Part shown: positions 52,745 to 61,766 of the stretch, piece by piece | How the letters are laid out: every line of letters starts with the position of its first letter | Position numbering within the stretch: position 1 is the first letter of the stretch | From: Cohnella candidum | GTDB lineage: Bacteria; Bacillota; Bacilli; Paenibacillales; Paenibacillaceae | Assembly (NCBI RefSeq): GCF_003713065.1 | Contig: NZ_CP033433.1 | Location: forward strand, 2,853,001-2,917,000 | Reading direction: 5' to 3' | DNA length: 64,000 nucleotides | The notes under the pieces: model-generated | The model's database searches: none | What the model was told of the DNA's origin: nothing | What the model saw: the letters and a program-made list of their open reading frames with translations, nothing else | Translations under genes and position numbers: made by a program

Positions 52745-52782
52745 CAAAAAACGCCCGATCCTCAGCATGGAGAATCGGGCGT
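52745..52782 (-). terminator. Terminator of the mannitol PTS operon
   Basis: Stem AACGCCCGAT / ATCGGGCGTT, 13-base loop, followed on the minus strand by TTTTTTGCG, 13 bases after the HPr stop. Confidence 0.85.
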
Positions 52783-52794
52783 TCCTGCTTCAAC

Positions 52795-53055
52795 TCACTC
52801 GTGCACTTCCGTAAACAGCTTGCCAAGCTCCTGCATGGCCTCATCTTCGCGTTCGCCCTCGATTTCCAGGGTGACTTCCTCCTGGGCGGCGATGCCGAGC
52901 GTCAGCATGCTGAGCGAGCTTTTCCCATTGACCTTCTTGCCCTTGTTGATGACGGTGATCTTGCAAGGGTATTGATTCGCGGCCTGCACGAACGTTTTGG
53001 TCGGCCGGACGTGGAAGCCGCTCGGGTTGGTGATTTTGAACGTTTGCGAAATCAT
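52795..53055 (-). CDS. ptsH: HPr phosphocarrier protein
   Basis: 86 residues from the ATG that overlaps the ptsI stop; the usual HPr length. Phosphoryl acceptor His15 in SGFHVRPTKTF (Val and Thr in place of the usual Ala and Ala around the HxRP motif). Ser46 in VNGKSSLSML keeps the HPr-kinase/CcpA regulatory site. Passes phosphate from enzyme I to the mannitol IIA domain and perhaps others. Encoded last in the mannitol operon, after ptsI, which reverses the common ptsH-ptsI order. Confidence 0.93.
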   Translation of the reverse strand: MISQTFKITNPSGFHVRPTKTFVQAANQYPCKITVINKGKKVNGKSSLSMLTLGIAAQEEVTLEIEGEREDEAMQELGKLFTEVHE

Positions 53056-54785
53056 GCGGGTTGCCCTCCTAACGTATGTTCCCTCACGTATTGCTGGATC
53101 GCATCCTGGCGAGTTAGCGACATCGCTTCCCGCGAGAATCCGCGCCATTCCTCATGGGACAAACGGCCGATCAGTTCGCGGGCGGGCAGGATGGATCCGG
53201 CGCTCATGCTGAACTCATGCAAGCCCAGACCGAGCAGGATCGGGATCGCCGTCTGGTCCCCCGCCATTTCGCCGCACATGCCGACCCACTTGCCTTCCCG
53301 GTTCGCGGCCTCGATGACCATGCGGATGAGACGAAGCACGGAAGGATGGCAGGGTTGATAGAGGTAAGCAACGGTTTCGTTCATCCGGTCGGCGGCCATC
53401 GTATATTGGATCAGGTCGTTCGTTCCGATACTGAAAAAGTCCACTTCCTTGGCGAACAGATCCGCCGACACGGCCGCCGCTGGCACTTCGATCATCATGC
53501 CGACCTCGATGCCTTCGGCTACCTCAACGCCTTCTGCGAGCAGCTTCCGCTTCTCTTCCTCGAGAATCCGCTTGGCTTCCAGGAACTCCTCCACGATCGC
53601 GATCATCGGGAACATGATTTTCAAGTTCCCGTAACGGCTGGCCCGAAGCAGCGCGCGAAGCTGGGTCCGGAACAGGTCCGGCCTCTCCAGGCACAGCCGC
53701 AGGGCGCGCTGCCCAAGGAACGGATTGCTTTCCTTCGGCAGGTTCAGGTACGGAAGCTCTTTGTCTCCGCCGATGTCCAGCGTCCGGATCACGACCGGTT
53801 TGCCGTCCATTTTCTCCAGCACGAATTTGTAGCTGTTGTATTGCTCTTCCTCGGTCGGAAGCTCGGTGCGTCCCATATAGAGAAATTCCGTACGGAACAG
53901 GCCGATGGCTTCCGCCCCGTTGTCGAGCGCCTTCTGGACGTCCTCCAGCTTGCCGATGTTGGCGGCGAGTTCGACATGCCGTCCGTCCGAAGACAGCGTC
54001 TCCTTGTCTTTCCAAAGCGCCAGCTCCGCCTTGCGGCGATCGTACGCGGTTTTCTTCTCGCGGTATGCCGTCAGTTCTTCGGCCGCCGGTTCCGCCAGCA
54101 GCACGCCTTCCGTCGCGTCCATGACGACGAGCGTGCCCGGCTGGATCGAGCGAAGCCCGACGCCTGCTCCGACGATCGCCGGAACGTCGAGGGACCGGGC
54201 CATGATCGCCGAATGGGACGTACGGCTGCCGACTTCGGTGATGAATCCGCGCACCTTGTTCAAATCCAATTGGGCGGTATCCGAAGGCGTTAAATCCTCG
54301 GCGACCAGCACGCACTCGTCCGGCATGGCCGACAAATCCGAGCCGGCAACGCCCCGCAAATGCCGCATGATCCGACCGCTGACGTCCTTGATGTCTACCG
54401 CGCGTTCACGCAGCAGCTCATCATCCATTTCCTCCAGCATCCGGATGAACGATTGCGAGGTCTCATGCAACGCGAATTCCGCATTAATCCCGGTTTCCCG
54501 GACGTTTTCCAATATCGCGTCGATTAAATCCGGATCTTCAAGAATAAGAAGATGCCCTTCGAAAATTTCCGCTTTATCGGCGCCCAGCTTCTCCTCCGTG
54601 GATTTCCGGATCGCCTCCAGATCCACCCGGGCCTGGTCTACCGCCGCTTGAAACCGTGACGCTTCCGCTTCGCGGTCCTCTACCCGGCTTTCCTGCGGAA
54701 TGTAAGCCTCTTCCGTTTTCCATATGAACGCCGGAGCGATCGCCAGACCGGGCGACGCCCCGATTCCTTTAAAGGTTTGTCTCAT
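53052..54785 (-). CDS. ptsI: PTS enzyme I (phosphoenolpyruvate-protein phosphotransferase)
   Basis: 577 residues, standard length. Takes phosphate from PEP and transfers it to HPr. Active-site His191 in GSRTSHSAIMARSLDVPAIVG (N-terminal His domain, about 1-225). The PEP-binding barrel (about 250-577) has EAIGLFRTEFLYMGR, FLGQRALRLCLERPDLF, KIMFPMIAIVEEF, VGMMIEVPAAAV, FFSIGTNDLIQYTMAADR and VGMCGEMAGDQTAIPILLGLGL. Follows mtlD by 24 bases and overlaps ptsH by four bases. Confidence 0.96.
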   Translation of the reverse strand: MRQTFKGIGASPGLAIAPAFIWKTEEAYIPQESRVEDREAEASRFQAAVDQARVDLEAIRKSTEEKLGADKAEIFEGHLLILEDPDLIDAILENVRETGINAEFALHETSQSFIRMLEEMDDELLRERAVDIKDVSGRIMRHLRGVAGSDLSAMPDECVLVAEDLTPSDTAQLDLNKVRGFITEVGSRTSHSAIMARSLDVPAIVGAGVGLRSIQPGTLVVMDATEGVLLAEPAAEELTAYREKKTAYDRRKAELALWKDKETLSSDGRHVELAANIGKLEDVQKALDNGAEAIGLFRTEFLYMGRTELPTEEEQYNSYKFVLEKMDGKPVVIRTLDIGGDKELPYLNLPKESNPFLGQRALRLCLERPDLFRTQLRALLRASRYGNLKIMFPMIAIVEEFLEAKRILEEEKRKLLAEGVEVAEGIEVGMMIEVPAAAVSADLFAKEVDFFSIGTNDLIQYTMAADRMNETVAYLYQPCHPSVLRLIRMVIEAANREGKWVGMCGEMAGDQTAIPILLGLGLHEFSMSAGSILPARELIGRLSHEEWRGFSREAMSLTRQDAIQQYVREHTLGGQPA

Positions 54786-54809
54786 CGGTGTTGCCTTCCT
54801 TTCTGTCCG

Positions 54810-55970
54810 CTATTTCAGGCCCTTCAGCGACTCGTATGCCGCGATGATTTGGCCGTGAAGCGGATGCTCCTCCGGCAGGCCGGTATACTCGGTGACCGTG
54901 GCGGAGACGCCGCTCTCGCGCAGCGACCGGTGCAGCTCCACCGCCTCCGGATCTTCTTCATAGTCGAACAGCAGGGCCGCGGCGACTCCTTTGGCCAGAT
55001 GCGGCACTTCGACCCCCAGGGACAGGGCGGCCAGCGCAGGCTTGATCAAGCGGTCGTTCGGGGAAATTTTACGGATCGGCGAACGTCCGACCCTCTCGAC
55101 TTCGTCGGTCAGGTAAGGGTTGCGGAAACGGTCCAAAATTTTCGCGATATACGCGTCATGCTCCATTTTATCGAATCCGTACTGCCCGCGAAGCGCCGCA
55201 CCGGTCTCTCCCAGCGCGCCGATCACTTCCGCCAGCACGGCTTTGTCGTTCATCGATTCCTGGATCGTCTCATATCCGTTCAGATACCCATGGTACGCCG
55301 CCACGCAATGGCCCGTATTGACCGTGAACAGCTTTCTCTCAATATAAGGCTGGAGCTGGTCCGCATAATGGACGCCTTCGACTTCGGCAAAGCCTTCCAA
55401 CATCGCGGAACGGTCGACCACCCATTCGTAGAAGGGCTCGACGATCACCTTCAGCGGATCCTCGTTCTGCTGGATCGGGACGATCCGGTCGACGGCGGCG
55501 TCCGGGAACGCGACCTTCAAAGCCGCTTCGTCGCGAAGCTCGGGAGGAAAATGTTCGAACACCAGCTTTTTCAGTTGGGTGCTGCCGCCGATCGTGTTCT
55601 CGCATGCGATCACGTGGAGAGGCTGAACCCCCTCCGCGCCGGCGGACAGCCTGCGCTGGATGCCCAGGGCGATGTTTTCGGCGATGAACTTGAGGATGTT
55701 GACGCCGACCGCGGTCGTGACGAGGTCCGCCTCGGCGACGGCCTGGGCGACCCGCTGTTTGTCGTTCCCGTTAATGGCCGAAACGTTGGTGACGATCGTC
55801 GTATCCGCTGTTTCGTTGGCCAACTGGACCGGATATTCCCCACGGGCGTTCAACAAATCAACCAACTTCTCGTTCACGTCGACGAACTCCACGCGGTAGC
55901 CGGCTTGCGAGAGCAGCAGCCCGATGAATCCGCGGCCGATGTTCCCGCCTCCGAAATGGACGGCTTTCAT
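54810..55970 (-). CDS. mtlD: Mannitol-1-phosphate 5-dehydrogenase
   Basis: 386 residues. Oxidises mannitol 1-phosphate to fructose 6-phosphate with NAD in the cytosol. N-terminal Rossmann motif MKAVHFGGGNIGRGFIGLLL is diagnostic; ACENTIGGSTQLKK and VNTGHCVAAYHGYLNGYETIQE match the substrate-binding lysine/histidine region of the family. Its start overlaps the IIA stop by four bases. Confidence 0.96.
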   Translation of the reverse strand: MKAVHFGGGNIGRGFIGLLLSQAGYRVEFVDVNEKLVDLLNARGEYPVQLANETADTTIVTNVSAINGNDKQRVAQAVAEADLVTTAVGVNILKFIAENIALGIQRRLSAGAEGVQPLHVIACENTIGGSTQLKKLVFEHFPPELRDEAALKVAFPDAAVDRIVPIQQNEDPLKVIVEPFYEWVVDRSAMLEGFAEVEGVHYADQLQPYIERKLFTVNTGHCVAAYHGYLNGYETIQESMNDKAVLAEVIGALGETGAALRGQYGFDKMEHDAYIAKILDRFRNPYLTDEVERVGRSPIRKISPNDRLIKPALAALSLGVEVPHLAKGVAAALLFDYEEDPEAVELHRSLRESGVSATVTEYTGLPEEHPLHGQIIAAYESLKGLK

Positions 55971-56404
55971 CCCTGCATCCCCTCCTCGAACAGCTTAAGG
56001 AGCTCCTCCTCGGACGAAGCGTTCAAGATGCGCTGCATGTCGGCCTCTTCGGAAACCATCATGGCTACGCTCGACAGCACTTCCATGTGCTCGTCGCCGA
56101 CGGCGGCCAGCCCGATCACGAGGCGTGCCGGTTCGTCTCCGCCGAAATCGACGCCTTCGGAAAGCACGAGTACCGACATTCCCGTCGAACGAATCAAGCC
56201 TTTGGCTTCATTCGTGCCGTGAGGCATGGCCAGCCCGGCTCCGAGGTACGTGGAAGAGACGTTCTCCCGCTCAATCATCGCATCCACATACTCCGGAGGC
56301 ACGTGCCCTCCTTCGACCAGCAAACCTCCCGCCAGACGGATCGCCTCGAATTTGTCTTGGACCGCGACGTTCAACTTGATTTTCTCTTTCGACAGGATAC
56401 TCAT
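55967..56404 (-). CDS. mtlF: PTS mannitol-specific IIA component
   Basis: 145 residues from MSILSKEKIKLN; the ATG overlaps the mtlR stop (ATGA) and has GGAGA upstream. Phosphoryl-acceptor His in LGAGLAMPHGTNEAKGLI. Receives phosphate from HPr and passes it to the IIB domain of MtlA and, by family knowledge, to MtlR. A free-standing IIA matches the absence of this domain in MtlA. Confidence 0.95.
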   Translation of the reverse strand: MSILSKEKIKLNVAVQDKFEAIRLAGGLLVEGGHVPPEYVDAMIERENVSSTYLGAGLAMPHGTNEAKGLIRSTGMSVLVLSEGVDFGGDEPARLVIGLAAVGDEHMEVLSSVAMMVSEEADMQRILNASSEEELLKLFEEGMQG

Positions 56405-58479
56405 GGGGCATCTCTCCATTCCAGTTTGTTCTTTATATAAACTTCCAGGTTACGCGACAGATAAGCCCGGATCGCCTCTTCCCGCTCCTGCTCCAGCAGC
56501 CGGACCAGCTCCGGCAGCAACAGCATGGCGCTGATTTCGCTCAGCACCTCGAGGCCGGGTTTGCTCAGCGTTTTGGGCGCGAGCATGAGCAAAATTTGCC
56601 TTGCCTCGGCGCCGGAACCGTCGCCAAGCCGCTGGGGCGTTTCCAGCCGGAATAAGGACAGTACCGGCATGCTCACGCCTTCGCTTCGGGTATGATACAA
56701 GGCCAGCTCCGTATCCGGAATGAGCAGGCTGCCTTGCTCTTCGCGGTCGAGCAGCGCTTGGACGATTTCGTCTTCCCGCTCCAGAACCCGAGGGGGAAGC
56801 CGGTTCAACAGGTTCTTCAACAGCCGCTTTAAATCGCCGTCGTCGGAACGGTTATCCAGCTCAAACACCCGGAAGTTTTCGAGCAGGCCGACGATCTCCT
56901 TGGAATAGCCCGACATCAGCTTTAACCTCTCCCAAGAGCCGACGGTTTCATCCCGCTTTGCCGCCATGACGCGCGGGCGGCTTCGGGTCACGAGCTTGCG
57001 GACGTGCAAGCGGAGACGATCCGCTTCATCCGGACTGAGCAGCGGACTCAGCTTGATGTACCGATCCTGTTCGACCGGCAGGTCGACGGTGCTGATGATG
57101 AGATCGTACTGGTCTTCCGGCATTCGCGAGGCTTCATACCAGGAATAATGCCCGATCAGGTCGATCTGGGGAATCTCTTTGGAAATGCGGACGGCGAGAA
57201 GCTTCGACGAGCCGATCCCGCTCGTGCAGACCAGCAAGGCTTTCAGGTGGTTCGGCGTCAGCTTCCAGCGTTCGAGAGCGGCCCCGAAATGCATGGTCAG
57301 GTAGCCGACTTCCTCCTCCGGAATCGCAATTTCTTTCCACACGTCGCCGACGCTATGCCGCACCGTAAGGAATAATTCCGGATAATCCTTTTTGATCTGG
57401 GGCAGCAACGGATTGCGGATCGATTCCCCGCGACGGATCCGCTCCAACGCGGGACCCAAGTGGCGGATGAGGCCATCCAGCAGCGAACGGTCCTTGCTGA
57501 GCGCGATGTCCAGCCGGCCTTCCACGCCGCGGATGAAGTCGAGGGTGCGCTCCGCGAAATCGAGGCCGTATTTTTCCAAAATGACCGTCGAGACGTCTGC
57601 CGCTTTATTTCGCGCCTCTTCGAAGAGGGAGAGCAGAAAATTCGCTTCGTTCTCGTTCAAGGCAAGGTCGAGCGAAGAAGCGAACCGGTTCAGGTCGAAA
57701 CCGAGATGGCCGTGAGGCGGTTCGCCTCTCCGGACCAACTCATCCGCTTTCACTAACCGGCCGGAACGGATGCGGGCGACGGCCACGGACAACCGGATCA
57801 GCAGCTTCGTGTAATCGGATTCCTTGAGGCCGTTTAACCATTCCTCCGCTTGCTGCCACAACGACTGCTCAATGCGCAGGAAATCTTCCTTGCCGGCCAG
57901 CTCCAGAAGCCTTCGCGTCACCGGCCATTGATCCGAAGGGTCAATGGTGCCGAACCAGTCGGAATGGTCCAGGTGTTCATCCGCCATCCAGACGATGTAT
58001 TCGCGTTTGGCCGTCTCCACTCCTGCGATCTCGACGCCGTATCCCCTTTTGCGAACCAGGGACAAACCGCTTCGGGCCAACTGAGGCTCCAGATCGTCCA
58101 AGTCTCGGCTCACCGTGGGGATTGCCGCCTGCACCTCGCGCGCCAGCACGAACAGTTTGACGGGCTCCTCCTCTTCGAGCAGCAAGCACTGCATCAGCAC
58201 CTTGCGTTCATCCGGAGAATAGGTCTCGGTTTCGGATAACCGAAGCTCTTCCCGGAAGCTTGCAAGGGCGCCTTCGTCTCCCTCAAGGGTGATTCCGATT
58301 CCCGATTTCTTCACCAGCGACAGTCCGTGGGAGATGAGAACCGGCTCGAGCTCTTGAAGCTCCCGGTGGACGGTTCTCGCGCTGATGCCGATCTCCTCCG
58401 CGAGCTGGCCTGCGGTCACTTCCGAAGGGCGGTCCAGCAATACTTCCAATATTCGTCGCTGCCTGTTGGACACCTTCAC
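56401..58479 (-). CDS. mtlR: Mannitol operon activator with PRD domains
   Basis: 692 residues. Two N-terminal helix-turn-helix domains (about 1-110), PRD1 (about 185-295), PRD2 (about 300-405) with His340 and His397, a Gat-type IIB domain (about 410-500) with Cys418 in LLVCTSGIGSSKL, and a mannitol-type IIA domain (about 545-688) with His596 in LALYHTRSEG. These positions agree within a few residues with the regulatory sites known in Bacillus MtlR, so phosphorylation by HPr and IIA/IIB should set its activity at the mtlA promoter. Confidence 0.94.
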   Translation of the reverse strand: MKVSNRQRRILEVLLDRPSEVTAGQLAEEIGISARTVHRELQELEPVLISHGLSLVKKSGIGITLEGDEGALASFREELRLSETETYSPDERKVLMQCLLLEEEEPVKLFVLAREVQAAIPTVSRDLDDLEPQLARSGLSLVRKRGYGVEIAGVETAKREYIVWMADEHLDHSDWFGTIDPSDQWPVTRRLLELAGKEDFLRIEQSLWQQAEEWLNGLKESDYTKLLIRLSVAVARIRSGRLVKADELVRRGEPPHGHLGFDLNRFASSLDLALNENEANFLLSLFEEARNKAADVSTVILEKYGLDFAERTLDFIRGVEGRLDIALSKDRSLLDGLIRHLGPALERIRRGESIRNPLLPQIKKDYPELFLTVRHSVGDVWKEIAIPEEEVGYLTMHFGAALERWKLTPNHLKALLVCTSGIGSSKLLAVRISKEIPQIDLIGHYSWYEASRMPEDQYDLIISTVDLPVEQDRYIKLSPLLSPDEADRLRLHVRKLVTRSRPRVMAAKRDETVGSWERLKLMSGYSKEIVGLLENFRVFELDNRSDDGDLKRLLKNLLNRLPPRVLEREDEIVQALLDREEQGSLLIPDTELALYHTRSEGVSMPVLSLFRLETPQRLGDGSGAEARQILLMLAPKTLSKPGLEVLSEISAMLLLPELVRLLEQEREEAIRAYLSRNLEVYIKNKLEWRDAP

Positions 58480-58516
58480 CCGGCCACCCCCATCCCTGAT
58501 CCGTAAAAACGGGCGA

Positions 58517-58545
58517 AACGCCGACGTACGAAAGACGTCAGCGTT
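58517..58545 (-). terminator. Intercistronic hairpin between mtlA and mtlR
   Basis: Stem AACGC-GACGT / ACGTC-GCGTT around a short loop, followed on the minus strand by CCCGTTTTTACGG. Probable attenuator that lowers mtlR expression relative to mtlA. Confidence 0.6.
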
Positions 58546-58569
58546 ACCCCAAACCCGTTTATCTGTTGC

Positions 58570-60015
58570 TTATTTGCCCAAACGTTTTACGAGCGCATCG
58601 TATTCGGGGCTGTTAATGAAGTTGTCGATCGAGATATGCTCGGCGTTCGGCGCTTTCTGCCGGGCGCGGTCGGTCAACGTTTTCTGCGTGATGACGATGT
58701 CTGCGTCCGGCGGAATGTCACTGATCGCCGTATTCGTCACGATCGCATCGCTTCCCGCCGCGTTCAACTTCTTGCGGAGGACAGAGGCGCCCATGGCGCT
58801 GGAGCCCATGCCTGCGTCGCAGGAGAACACGATTTTGCGGACTTCGTCGTTCGATTTGACGACGCCGGCCGTTGCGAAGCCTGCGCTTGCGGCAGCCACT
58901 TGGCCTTTGGATTGGGCTTTCATGGCTTGCACTTTCGTCGTTGCGGCTTCCAGATCGTCAGCCTGGTTCTTACGGCTGGTCTTGAGCATGACGGACGCGA
59001 CCAGGAAGGAAGCGGCTGCTGCGGTCACGACGCCGGCAAGTACCGGGAAGAGTCCGCCTTTCGGCGTCATGGCGATATAAGCGAAGATACTGCCCGGCGA
59101 CGGAGCGGCTACGAGCCCTGCGCCCAAAGCCGAGAACGTGCCCGTGCCGACGACGCCGCCTGCGATCGCCGCCAGGATGAGGCGGGGATTCATCAGGATG
59201 TACGGGAAGTAAATCTCATGGATACCGCCCAGGAAGTGGATGATGATGGCGCCCGGAGCGGATTGTTTAACCGTTCCGCGGCCGAACAGCCAGTAAGCCA
59301 GCAGGATGCCGAGGCCCGGACCCGGGTTGGACTCGAGCATGAACAGGATCGATTGGCCGGTTTTGGAAGCTTGCTCCAGCGCGATCGGACCCAGAACCCC
59401 GTGGTTGATCGCGTTATTGAGAAAGAGCACTTTGCCCGGCTCGATCAGGATGTTGACGAGCGGCAGCAGGTGAGCGTCCACCAGCGCTTGCACGCCGTGT
59501 GCCAGCCCTTTGCTGATCGCTTCGACGACAGGTCCTATCGCTTTGAACGCGAGCAGCGCCAGGATACCGCCGATGATGCCGGACGAGAAGTTGTTGACCA
59601 GCATTTCGAAACCGGATTTGATTTTGCCTTCGATCGATTTGTCGAACTTCTTGAGGACCCATGCCGCCAACGGACCGACGATCATGGCGCCGAGGAACAT
59701 CGGAATGTCGGTGCCGACGATGACGCCCATCGTGGCGACCGCGCCGATGACGCCCCCGCGGTGGCCGTGTACCGCATGACCGCCGGTAAAACCGATCAGC
59801 AGCGGCAGCAGGTAGGTGATCATCGGGCCGACCAGTTTCGCCAGCGTTTCGTTCGGAATCCAGCCGGTCGGAATGAACAATGCCGTAATCAAGCCCCATG
59901 CGATGAATGCCCCGATGTTCGGCATGACCATCGCGCTCAGGAAACGTCCGAAACTCTGGACCGCTACCCGAAACCCTCCGTCAGGAGAACCTTGCTGTTT
60001 GGTTAAATCGCTCAT
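58570..60015 (-). CDS. mtlA: PTS mannitol transporter, IICB components
   Basis: 481 residues. Membrane IIC domain about 20-345 with the mannitol-family substrate motif FLGGIHEIYFPYILMNP (263-279) and TGGHAVHGHRGGVIGAVATMG. Linker about 346-390, then IIB (about 391-481) with phosphorylated Cys399 in KIVFSCDAGMGSSAMGA. No fused IIA domain. Imports mannitol as mannitol 1-phosphate. First gene of the operon, with GAAGGAGG as ribosome-binding site and a cre-like site upstream. Confidence 0.96.
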   Translation of the reverse strand: MSDLTKQQGSPDGGFRVAVQSFGRFLSAMVMPNIGAFIAWGLITALFIPTGWIPNETLAKLVGPMITYLLPLLIGFTGGHAVHGHRGGVIGAVATMGVIVGTDIPMFLGAMIVGPLAAWVLKKFDKSIEGKIKSGFEMLVNNFSSGIIGGILALLAFKAIGPVVEAISKGLAHGVQALVDAHLLPLVNILIEPGKVLFLNNAINHGVLGPIALEQASKTGQSILFMLESNPGPGLGILLAYWLFGRGTVKQSAPGAIIIHFLGGIHEIYFPYILMNPRLILAAIAGGVVGTGTFSALGAGLVAAPSPGSIFAYIAMTPKGGLFPVLAGVVTAAAASFLVASVMLKTSRKNQADDLEAATTKVQAMKAQSKGQVAAASAGFATAGVVKSNDEVRKIVFSCDAGMGSSAMGASVLRKKLNAAGSDAIVTNTAISDIPPDADIVITQKTLTDRARQKAPNAEHISIDNFINSPEYDALVKRLGK

Positions 60016-60100
60016 AAAAAAAACTCAGCCTCCTTCTAATATTACCCATTACCCCGCAATGCGAGTATTATGCGCTTGCCTTACCTTTCTCATCATAACG

Positions 60101-60114
60101 GGTAAGCGTTTACA
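60101..60114. promoter_or_regulatory. cre-like site in the mtlA promoter region
   Basis: GGTAAGCGTTTACA (minus strand TGTAAACGCTTACC), one mismatch from the CcpA consensus, about 85 bases before the mtlA start. A TAATACT sequence at about 60062-60070 (minus strand) could be the -10 box; no good -35 box is seen, in keeping with an MtlR-activated promoter. Confidence 0.6.
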
Positions 60115-60126
60115 CGATCAATCAAA

Positions 60127-60155
60127 GGAAAAACAGCTTTCGTCACGAAAGCTGT
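60127..60155 (-). terminator. Terminator of the cupin-HIRAN unit
   Basis: Perfect 10-bp stem ACAGCTTTCG / CGAAAGCTGT with a three-base loop, followed on the minus strand by TTTTTCC. About 45 bases past the HIRAN-gene stop. Confidence 0.85.
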
Positions 60156-60200
60156 TGACAGGATTTTATGAGAAAGAGACCAAGCTCGAAACGGCGGGCT

Positions 60201-60629
60201 TTACGGCTCGTCGGGACGGATCACCACACACCAGCCGGATGGCTTTGAAGTGCTGCGGGTCGGCGGCGTCCACTCTGCGTCGTCCGTATCCTCGGCCGTA
60301 TAGATTTTTTGCCATTCTTCATCCGCTTCAAGCAGCTCCGCGATCACCGTGTCCTTCACCACAAAGCATACTTTGGCCAGCGCGACTTCCCCGAACGTAT
60401 CGTACACCCGCCCGGCGCTGCGGCAGCCGCGCGGCACGGTGTGGGAGCTGTTGGCGACGTAGCCGACCTTGCCGATCGGCGGGATTTCCGCCCGGATGGC
60501 CTCTCCGTCGTGCGGATTGGCGGGATCCTTGATCAGTTGCAAAACGAGCCCGACCTTGAAAAAATCGGTGCCGAAATAATGCTGGGTACCCGTGATCGCG
60601 ATAAAAACCGGTTCCTTCTTCTCTTCCAT
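60201..60629 (-). CDS. HIRAN-domain-like protein
   Basis: 142 residues. VFIAITGTQHYFGTDFFKVGLVLQLIKDPANPHDGEAIRAEIPPIGKVGYVANSSHTVPRG shows the G-x-x-Y, G-x-x-L-x-L, E/DPxNPxDxxAI and K-x-G-Y-v pattern of HIRAN domains, which bind DNA ends in larger helicases; stand-alone bacterial copies are of unknown function. The acidic C-terminal 40 residues are not conserved in type. Lies 15 bases after the DUF985 gene. Confidence 0.75.
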   Translation of the reverse strand: MEEKKEPVFIAITGTQHYFGTDFFKVGLVLQLIKDPANPHDGEAIRAEIPPIGKVGYVANSSHTVPRGCRSAGRVYDTFGEVALAKVCFVVKDTVIAELLEADEEWQKIYTAEDTDDAEWTPPTRSTSKPSGWCVVIRPDEP

Positions 60630-60644
60630 CCCGTTCGCACGCTC

Positions 60645-61100
60645 CTACTCTTTGATCAGCGTGAAATCGTCAAAATGGAACGCCGGCGCCACGATGCAGG
60701 TGACGAATACCGGCTCATCCCCCAAGGGCGTTGCCGTCTGCCACACATTCGCCGGAACGAGCGCTTGAGGGACTTGTCCGCCGCCGACGTCCATCCCGAG
60801 AATGATCGTCTCCCCTTCCGCCGGAGTTTCGCCGTCTCCCCCCAGGTTGAGCTTTAACGGACCTCCCGAATGATACAGCCACATTTCGTCGGACAGCACT
60901 TTATGCCAGCGCGAAACTTCTCCCGGATGCAGCAGGAAGTAGACGGAGCTTGCCGCCGCCCGAACGCCGGAATATTGGGGGCCGAGAGCGGACTGCGGAA
61001 TGTCGACCGAAGCTTTCCAGGTTTCCTTGTACCAGCCGCCCTCGATATGCGGCTGAAGATCGAACGTCTTCACGAGGGGGGACAGCAATTGTTTCGTCAT
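60645..61100 (-). CDS. DUF985-family cupin protein
   Basis: 151 residues from MTKQLLSPLVKTFDLQPHIEGGWYKETWK, whose ATG follows GGAGAG; 21 more in-frame residues upstream are not family-like. DUF985 signatures: HIEGGWYKETW, AASSVYFLLHPGEVSRWHKVLSDEMWLYHSGGPLKL, VPANVWQTATPLGDEPVFVTCIVAPAFHFDDF. The family is sometimes described as RmlC-like cupins acting on sugar derivatives; the substrate is unknown. Divergent from the ECF sigma gene. Confidence 0.88.
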   Translation of the reverse strand: MTKQLLSPLVKTFDLQPHIEGGWYKETWKASVDIPQSALGPQYSGVRAAASSVYFLLHPGEVSRWHKVLSDEMWLYHSGGPLKLNLGGDGETPAEGETIILGMDVGGGQVPQALVPANVWQTATPLGDEPVFVTCIVAPAFHFDDFTLIKE

Positions 61101-61179
61101 GCGGTTTCTCTCCTGTTTTTCTATTTTTCGTTTAAGTATAGGGCTTGGGCGGCGGAGCGGCAATTTATTTTCTCATCAT

Positions 61180-61208
61180 TGGAACCTTTTGCCTTCCCGG
61201 TTGTCTAA
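61180..61208 (+). promoter_or_regulatory. ECF-type promoter of the sigma factor gene
   Basis: GGAACC at 61181-61186 and GTCTAA at 61203-61208 with a 16-base spacer, the AAC/GTC pattern of Bacillus-type ECF promoters. Only 18 bases before the start, so autoregulation is likely. Confidence 0.65.
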
Positions 61209-61226
61209 TCTAACGAGGTGAGCGGG

Positions 61227-61766
61227 TTGGCGCACGATTATTTGAAATATGTTTCCCATATCCATGCCGGAACGCTGCAGGAATTGATGGCGGAACACGG
61301 CCGGGACGTCTGGAACTATGCGTTCTTCCTGACCCGAAACCGTCACGCCGCCGACGACGTCTCGCAGGACGTGTTTTTGCAGGCGTTCCTTCATATTGCA
61401 TCGTTTCGGGGCCAATCCTCCATGCGGACGTGGCTTTTCTCGATCGCCAGAAATAAGGCCGCCAATTATCGAAAATCCGCCTTCATCCGCAAAGTAACGC
61501 TGGTCGATTTCCTTTATCCCGTCGTAAGCGAGAAATCCGCCGAAGAACAGTACATGAACCAGGCGTTCACGGATTCCATCTGGGAGCTGGTCCTGAAGCT
61601 TCCGCCCAAATACCGCGAGGTGCTCGTGCTGGATGCCAGGTACGACATGCCACTGACGGAAATTTCCTTGCTGCTCGGGGTAACGGTCGGGACCGTAAAA
61701 TCCCGCTTGCACCGGGCGCGGAGCAAGATGAAAGCTTACCTGGGGGAGGCGGAGCGCGATGAGTGA
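61227..61766 (+). CDS. ECF-type RNA polymerase sigma factor
   Basis: 179 residues from a TTG start six bases after GAGGTG; a GTG at 61218 is possible but has no ribosome-binding site. Region 2 (about 20-90): LTRNRHAADDVSQDVFLQAFLHIASFRGQSSMRTWLFSIARNKA. Region 4 (about 115-170): ELVLKLPPKYREVLVLDARYDMPLTEISLLLGVTVGTVKSRLHRARSKMK. Directs transcription of an unknown, probably envelope-stress, regulon. Overlaps the next gene by eight bases, as sigma/anti-sigma pairs often do. Confidence 0.93.
   Translation: MAHDYLKYVSHIHAGTLQELMAEHGRDVWNYAFFLTRNRHAADDVSQDVFLQAFLHIASFRGQSSMRTWLFSIARNKAANYRKSAFIRKVTLVDFLYPVVSEKSAEEQYMNQAFTDSIWELVLKLPPKYREVLVLDARYDMPLTEISLLLGVTVGTVKSRLHRARSKMKAYLGEAERDE

Noticed and set aside
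52301..52794. Mobile element or attachment site
   Set aside because: No transposase, integrase, terminal inverted repeats or target duplications around the repeats.
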